From positions 32,828,001 through 32,892,000 of the forward strand of contig NC_091256.1 in assembly GCF_042477335.2 (NCBI RefSeq): a DNA stretch of 64,000 nt, written 5' to 3'. The notes under the pieces are model-generated. The model was not told the DNA's origin. It saw nothing but the letters and a program-made list of their open reading frames with translations, and did not search any database. This DNA comes from Ovis canadensis (Eukaryota; Chordata; Mammalia; Artiodactyla; Bovidae). The stretch's first letter is position 1. Every line of letters starts with the position of its first letter. Positions 58,274 to 64,000 of the stretch are shown here, in pieces. Position numbers and translations under genes: made by a program.

Positions 58274-58765
58274 GCTAAATAAAGATGCTCTAAGGGACAC
58301 AGAGCACAGATCTCCACTACACGCTCTGTATTTACACCACAAGCTCTATATATTATGTATCACTTTTCCTTCAATTTATTAGTAGCATCTCAGAGTAGGC
58401 ATTAAAGAGAGAGCAATGCCGCCTATGTGTGGCAGAAAAGGAATGAAAGATTATTCTGTCCATTATGATCTATAGAAGAGTAGAAAATTCTATAAAGCAG
58501 TTTGCATGAGGAATAGAGCGTGGTTATCCAGCTAGTAAAAATAATTAGGGTAAAAAAGATGATGAATTTAGTAAAGAAGAATGAGATTGCTAATGTAGAT
58601 ACAAGGGAGTAATCAACTATTGCAGAAACATGGAGGCAATGCATTTTCTGATGGGATGGACAACGCTTTTTATCATTCAAGACAATACTAATAGCCAGAC
58701 ACATCACACACTAATAATATTAAAAGTGAAAATAAACTTCTAATAGCTAAAGTATGTACTACTAG
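58271..58765. other. Unassigned DNA
   Basis: No feature supported. Confidence 0.5.
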
Positions 58766-58930
58766 AGATACTTTACATGTATTAAACCATTTAATGCTCA
58801 CAACAACATCAGAAGCAAATACTATTATGGCCCCATTTTATCCGTAAGAAGGCTAAAACCAGAAAGGTTAAGTAACTTGCCCAAAATCACACAACAGTAA
58901 GTTCAAGAACCAGAATTTAAACCCACATCA
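58766..58930 (+). mobile_element. MIR SINE
   Basis: Well-preserved order: 'ctttacatgtattaaaccat', ttaatgctcacaacaacatc, 'actattatggccccatttta', 'aggttaagtaacttgcccaa', aatcacacaacagtaagttc. Confidence 0.88.
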
Positions 58931-59736
58931 CCAAGAAACAGCTTACATCTGTATCATGAGGAAAATATCTCTGATTTTTCCAGTCACGTTTATTACTTCA
59001 TTCTCTACCTCATGTTATACTTATTGCATAACACAATTAACATTTTACAATGTGTTATCCTTAACTTGCAAAGTTATACTTTGCTATACCTAATTTTCTT
59101 TTCTGATAGTTTAAAGTTTGCCTACTCTATTCAACTCGAGTGCTAAGGTAAGTAAAGAAAGCAACCATGTGAGTTTTGAATTTATTCCTCCTTTTCAAGC
59201 AACTAACATATTCTCAGGTATAAAATAGCTACTCAATATATACACAGTAATTAACTTTGCTATCACAATTTTTTTATTCTTAATCATAAAGATATAACTT
59301 TGGTATTTTCAGAAATATAATTCATTCTTGTTTGCCTTGTGTTAGAGTATCATCTTGTTGATGATTCCCATGGTTTCTGAAGCTGTGGAAAAAAGAGGGG
59401 TTAGAGTCATCTAAAGCAGTAAGCGTGGTTTATGTGCCACAAGTATGAGCAGATATGTACAGTGATGTAGTGTTTTAAAGATAGGCCTTGATGTGAGAGT
59501 GGATATATGGACCACAGACTGTATGCCCAAAGAGGGCTGAGAGCATGTTTTCACTGTCAATGTCTAGTGCTGTGTCTTGTGGGTAGCGAGCACTCAATGT
59601 ATACTTTGGTAAAATAAATGAATAAATAAATAATTCCTCCTTTGGAGAGAGATGGTGTGCTGTGGCAATTATGTGATATTTTAAAAGATGCTTCTGTATA
59701 AACAAATACACATACATATCAGGGTGTGTGTGTGTT
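58931..59736. other. Unassigned DNA
   Basis: 59560-59632 (gtgctgtgtcttgtgggtag ... aataaataaat) resembles a MIR/L2-like tail. Otherwise nothing. Confidence 0.5.
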
Positions 59737-59962
59737 GCACACGTGTATGCTAAGTCGCTTCAGTTGTATCTGACTCTTTGCAACACTATGGACTGTAGCC
59801 CCTGACTCCTCTGTCCACGAGATTGTCCAGGCAAGAATACTGGAGTGGGTTGTCATGCCCTCCTCCAGGGGATCTTCCCAACCCAGGGATCGAACCTGTG
59901 TCTCTTACATCTCCTGCATTGGCAGGTGGGTTCTTTACCACAGGCACCACCTGGAAAGCTGC
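59737..59962 (-). mobile_element. Bov-tA SINE, antisense
   Basis: Full-length, (GT)n-like 3' end at 59725-59735, head 'gcaccacctggaaagctgc'. An (AAAT)n run follows at 59972-59992. Confidence 0.93.
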
Positions 59963-61317
59963 TTGGTTGTGAAAATAAATAAATAAATAAAGAACCCATT
60001 CTGGCTATTTTTAACAGAAAATAAACGTAGAAAGTGACGTGGAATAGCTTAAAGAATGTCCAGGATGATCAGAAGATTGGGTTTGGAGGCTGTACAACCA
60101 AGAATGTACCCTAGTGACATAAGAGGACAATGCTGCCACTATTAGAGTTGGGACTACAGTTTTCCAAGTAGATGCTGGGCCAGAGACGTTCCTTTAGGCC
60201 TTCTGCCAATACTGCCAGAAAAATCAATTTCAGAGAGCATCTCCTTCACATTATTATCTTACAAATTAAACTGTTGCATGGGTACATCTGAGTGGAGGAG
60301 CCTACACCCCAGCTGCAAGAAAGGCTGAAGGCTGAATTTGCCTTTAGTGAGGTAAGATTCAAACAGAGATTCCCCATGTCTGAGAAAGTCTTCCAAACGT
60401 TGCTTCTCTCTAAATAATGAGGGACTTTTCCTTTTTACTCTTCATAGAATTTTTAGAAAGGAGAAGACATTTTCATCTATAGTAAAGGTATTAAAGCTTT
60501 TCAGTGAACATTTATGACCTTTCAGAACTGACAAATGTCTTGAGAGTGTAGCCTGAAACATATATAGTTCAATCTGTGGAGGTGACTTTATCCAAAGGTT
60601 GAATTCTGACTCTGAGTAGGGGTTTACAAAATAAAGCCAGACCAAATCAAACACAAATGAAAAACAAACCTGACATTCCCTCAAAGTATATATAATGGTG
60701 ATGATGATAATGATATCCTCTACTTAAAACCTTGATAAAAATCATTACTTCTGACTCTTGCAGCATTTTGTAAAGAAAGAAAAGTATCTTAATAGTTTGC
60801 TTGACAGGTTTGAGACTGCAGTCAGAGATTTGCTTCTTAATATGGTGAGTTTTACATGCCAGGATCTGTCACCCAAAGGTAACAAAGAAATGTGGTTGAA
60901 CACCAATGACACGTATCTGTCAACACAGCATAGCCTTGGAAGAAATAACTCATGTATAATTGACTATGTTTTGCCCTCTAAGAAGTCTATGAAATAAAAG
61001 GGGAAAAAGGCAAAACAAAACTTGGCTTAACCTAATTGCTCCAATTCTCAAACAGTTCAGGTTTAATACATACACAAACTTTTCTTTGTAGAATAAATTG
61101 CTAAAGATTTTCATCAAATTTTCAGGGGTTCTAGAACCACTATCCTGACTACTTGGAAACAAAAGTGAACACACAGAAAATCTGCCTTTACTCATCATTA
61201 GGACTTAAAATGAAAATTTTAAATCACCAAAATGACAGTATATTAAACATGATTCCTGTGCCTACTGGAGACTTTATTTAGAAGTGTGTTTTTATCACTA
61301 AAAATATTGATTATGTT
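59963..61317. other. Unassigned DNA
   Basis: A 1.35-kb stretch with no gene supported. Frames at 60442-60684 and 60758-60997 have no family signature. Confidence 0.5.
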
Positions 61318-61668
61318 TATTTAGTTCTCATCTGTCTATTTTTGCTTTTGTTTCCATTACTGCAGGAAACAAATCAAAAAAAAATTGCTACAATTTCTGT
61401 CTGAGAATTCCACCTATGTTTCCTCCAGGTGTTTAACAGTACCTGGTCTTACCTTTAGTTATTTAATTCATTTTTAATTTATTTTTATCCATGCTATTAG
61501 AAAATGTTATAATCTCAATCTTACATGTAGCTGTCAAGTTTACCACTTAGTGGAGACTGTCTTTTCTCTACTGTGTATTCTTGTCTCCTTTGTCATAGAT
61601 TAATTAACCATAAATTCTTGGGTTTATTGCTGAGCCCTCCATTCTGTTTCACTGATCTATGAATTCTT
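61318..61668 (-). mobile_element. Old L1 ORF2 fragment, antisense
   Basis: Matches the order of L1 ORF2 in reverse: 'tttttgcttttgtttccatt', 'ttaattcatttttaatttat', 'cttacatgtagctgtcaagt', 'gattaattaaccataaattc', ccattctgtttcactgatc. Heavily decayed, with no catalytic motif. Confidence 0.8.
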
Positions 61669-61825
61669 CGATGACCTGTTCCTAAAATGAAGAATCCAAC
61701 ACTTTTCTCTACCATACATTGTTCATTAGAATTAGACCTCTAATCTTTGGGACCTGACTGCCCAAAGCCTCCAAACAAGTACACTTTCAGTATAATCTCC
61801 ATCCTGCTGCCAGAATTATATTTCT

Positions 61826-64000
61826 TTCTTCTTCTTCTTTTTTAAAATCATTTATTATTATTTTTTATATTACTTTACAGTACTGTATTGATTTTGCCAT
61901 ACATCAACATGAACTTGCCACAGGTGTACATGTGTTCTCAATCCTGAACCCCTCTCCCACCTCCCTCCCCATACCATCTCTCTTGGTCATCCCAATGCAC
62001 CAGCCCCAACCATCCTGTATCCTGCATCGAACCTGGACTGGCGATTCGTTTCTTATATGATATTATACATGTTGCAATGCCATTCTCCCAAATTATCCCA
62101 CCCTCTCCCTCTCCCACAGAGTCCAAAAGACTGTTCTATACATCTGTGTCTCTTTTGCTGTCTCGCATACAGCGTTATCAGTACCATCTTTCTAAATTCC
62201 ATATATATGTGTTAGTATACAGTATTGGTGTTTTCCTTTCTGGCTTACTTCACTCTGTATAATCAGCTCCAATTTCATCTACCTCATTAGAACTGATTCA
62301 AATGTATTCTTTTTAATGGCTGAGTAATACTCCATTGTGTATATGTACCACAGCTTTCTGATCCATTCATCTGCTGATGGACATCTAGGTTGTTTCCATG
62401 TCCTGGCTATTATAAACAGTGCTGCGATGAACATTGGGGTACATGTGTCTCTTTCAATTCTGGTTTCCTCAGTGTGTATGCCCAGCAGTGGGATTGCTGG
62501 GTCATAAGGTAGTTCTATTTCCAGTTTTTTAAGGAATCTCCACACTGTTCTCCAAAGTGGCTGTACTAGTTTGCATTCCCACCAACAGTGTAAGAGGGTT
62601 CCCTTTTCTCCACATCCTCTCCAGCATTTACTGCTTGTAGAGTTTTGGATCGTAGCCATTCTGACTGGTGTGAAGTGGTACCTCATTGTGGTTTTGATTT
62701 GCATTTCTCTGATAATGAGTGATGCTGAGCATCTTTTCATGTGTTTGTTAGCCATCTGTATGTCTTCTTTGGAGAAATATCTATTTAGTTCTTTGGCCCA
62801 TTTTTTGATTGGGTCGTTTATTTTTCTGGAATTGAGCTGCAGGGGTTGCTTGTATATTTTTGAGATTAGTTATTTGTCAGTTGCCTTCATTTGGTGTTAC
62901 TTTCTCCCATTCTGAAGGCTGTCTTTTCACCTTGCTTATAGTTTCCTTTGTTGTGCAGAAGCTTTTTAATTTTAATTAGATCCCATTTGTTTATTTTTGC
63001 TTTTATTTCCAGTATTCTGGGAGGTGGGTCTTATAGGATCCTGCTGTGATTTATGTCAGAGAGTGTTTTGCCTATGTTCTCCTCTAAGAGTTTTATATTT
63101 TCCAGTCTTACATTTAAATCTTTAATCCATTTTGAGTTTATTTTTGTGTATGGTGTTAGAAAGTGATCTAGTTTCATTCTTTTACAAGTGGTTGACCAGT
63201 TTTCCCAGCACCACTTTTTAAAGAGATTGTCTTTAATCCATTGTATATTCTTGCCTCCTTTGTCGAAGATAAGGTGTCCATAGGTGTGTGGATTTATCTC
63301 TGGGCTTTCTATTTTGATCCATTGATCTATATTTCTGTCTTTGTGCCAGTACCATACTGTCTTGATACCTGTGGCTTTGTAGTAGAGCCTGAAGTCAGGC
63401 AGGTTGATTCCTCCAGTTCCATTCTTCTTTCTCAAGATTGCTTTGGCTAGTCAAGGTTTTTTGTATTTCCCTACAAATTGTGAAATTATTTGTTCTAGCT
63501 CTGTGGAAAATACCGCTGGTAGCTTGATAGGAGTTGCATTGAATCTGTAGATTGCTTTAGGTAGTATACTCATTTTCACTATATTGATTCTTCCAATCCA
63601 TGAACATGGTATATTTCTCCATCTATTAGTGTCCTCTTTGATTTCTTTCGCCAGAGTTTTATAGTTTTCTATATATAGGTCTTTAATTTCTTTAGGTAGA
63701 TATATTCCTAAGTATTTTATTCTTTTCGTTGCAATGGTGAATGGAATTGTTTCCTTCATTTCTTTTTCTACTTTCTCATTATTAGTGTATAGGAATGCAA
63801 GGGATTTCTGTGTGTTGATTTTATATCCTGCAACTTTACTATGTTCATTGATTAGCTCTAGCAATTTTCTGGTGGAGTCTTTAGGGTTTTCTATGTAAAG
63901 GGTCATGTCATCTGTAAACAGTGAGAGTTTTACTTCTTCTTTTCCAATTTGGATTCCTTTTATTTCTTTTTCTGCTCTGATCGCTGTGGTCCAAACTTCC
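61826..64000 (-). mobile_element. Younger L1, antisense, running off the right edge
   Basis: At least 2.17 kb of antisense L1 from the tail (tttcttcttcttctttttt) through the 3' UTR into ORF2. It is the same young subfamily as the 13.6-kb copy, with which it shares nearly all of 61850-62730. Its 5' end and TSD partner are outside the window. Confidence 0.95.
62279..64000 (-). pseudogene. L1 ORF2 remnant (RT and C-terminus)
   Basis: From the right edge the frame is open through EVKLSLF, then TDDM (63907-63918, with Phe encoded at 63916-63918). L1 RT normally has FADD here, so the Ala is Thr. It runs on to a TAG near 63451, then resumes in the same frame (63031-63435, with [11 protein letters not shown]). 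A frameshift lies between 63030 and 62755. The C-terminal piece has the C-x3-C-x7-H-x4-C motif and ends early at a Trp-to-stop change (62279-62281), compared with the 13.6-kb copy. Not functional as it stands. Confidence 0.9.

Noticed and set aside
1-64000. A novel multi-gene system or host gene cluster
   Set aside because: Every recognisable coding stretch belongs to LINE or DNA-transposon remnants or to the RPS4 pseudogene; the remaining DNA has only short, unconserved-looking frames.

Overview
This is 64 kb of mammalian nuclear DNA from a ruminant, most likely a bovid. The diagnosis rests on repeats: nine RTE-clade BovB LINE copies, their dependent SINEs (Bov-tA and the longer BOVA2 type with CAG tails), Cetartiodactyl CHR/ART2-type SINEs, and L1 copies. 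The DNA is AT-rich and CpG-poor. I find no intact host protein-coding gene, no convincing coding exon, no RNA gene and no CRISPR array or prokaryotic feature. It reads as intergenic or deep intronic sequence. Repeat family names come from recognition, not from a database search.

Layout. 0-13 kb: a BovB copy running in from the left edge, two more BovB 3' ends at 5.5-6.7 kb, L1 3' tails, an unexplained 69-bp direct duplication (10.5/11.1 kb) and a CHR SINE. 13.6-17.5 kb: a truncated L1 with clear target-site duplication (TSD), then a processed pseudogene of ribosomal protein S4 split in two by a 1.1-kb composite insertion, then a probable class I endogenous-retrovirus LTR. 18-30 kb: very old mammalian repeats, tandem Bov-tA copies sharing one target site, a Tigger/pogo-like MITE, MER5A, and long single-copy stretches. 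31.6-34.9 kb: an old L1 interrupted by BOVA2, BovB and Bov-tA. 35-47 kb: mixed SINEs, an L1 3' end, MER20, a twin-primed L1, and a longer relative of the Tigger-like element. 47.3-56.1 kb: two long BovB copies about 4 kb apart, each with its own TSD, sharing the same reading-frame lesions. 56-64 kb: single-copy DNA, a probable poly(A)-only insertion at 56.47 kb, an old L1 piece and a younger L1 running off the right edge.

How the parts act together: the retroelement coding regions are all broken (stops, frameshifts, truncation, altered catalytic codons), so nothing here is predicted to make a working transposase or reverse transcriptase. The value of the window is historical. TSDs, nesting and shared lesions let the order and mechanism of many insertions be read directly. 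I found no undescribed biological system. The strongest leads are the possible defective BovB lineage, the split RPS4 pseudogene, the 69-bp duplication and the Tigger-like pair.
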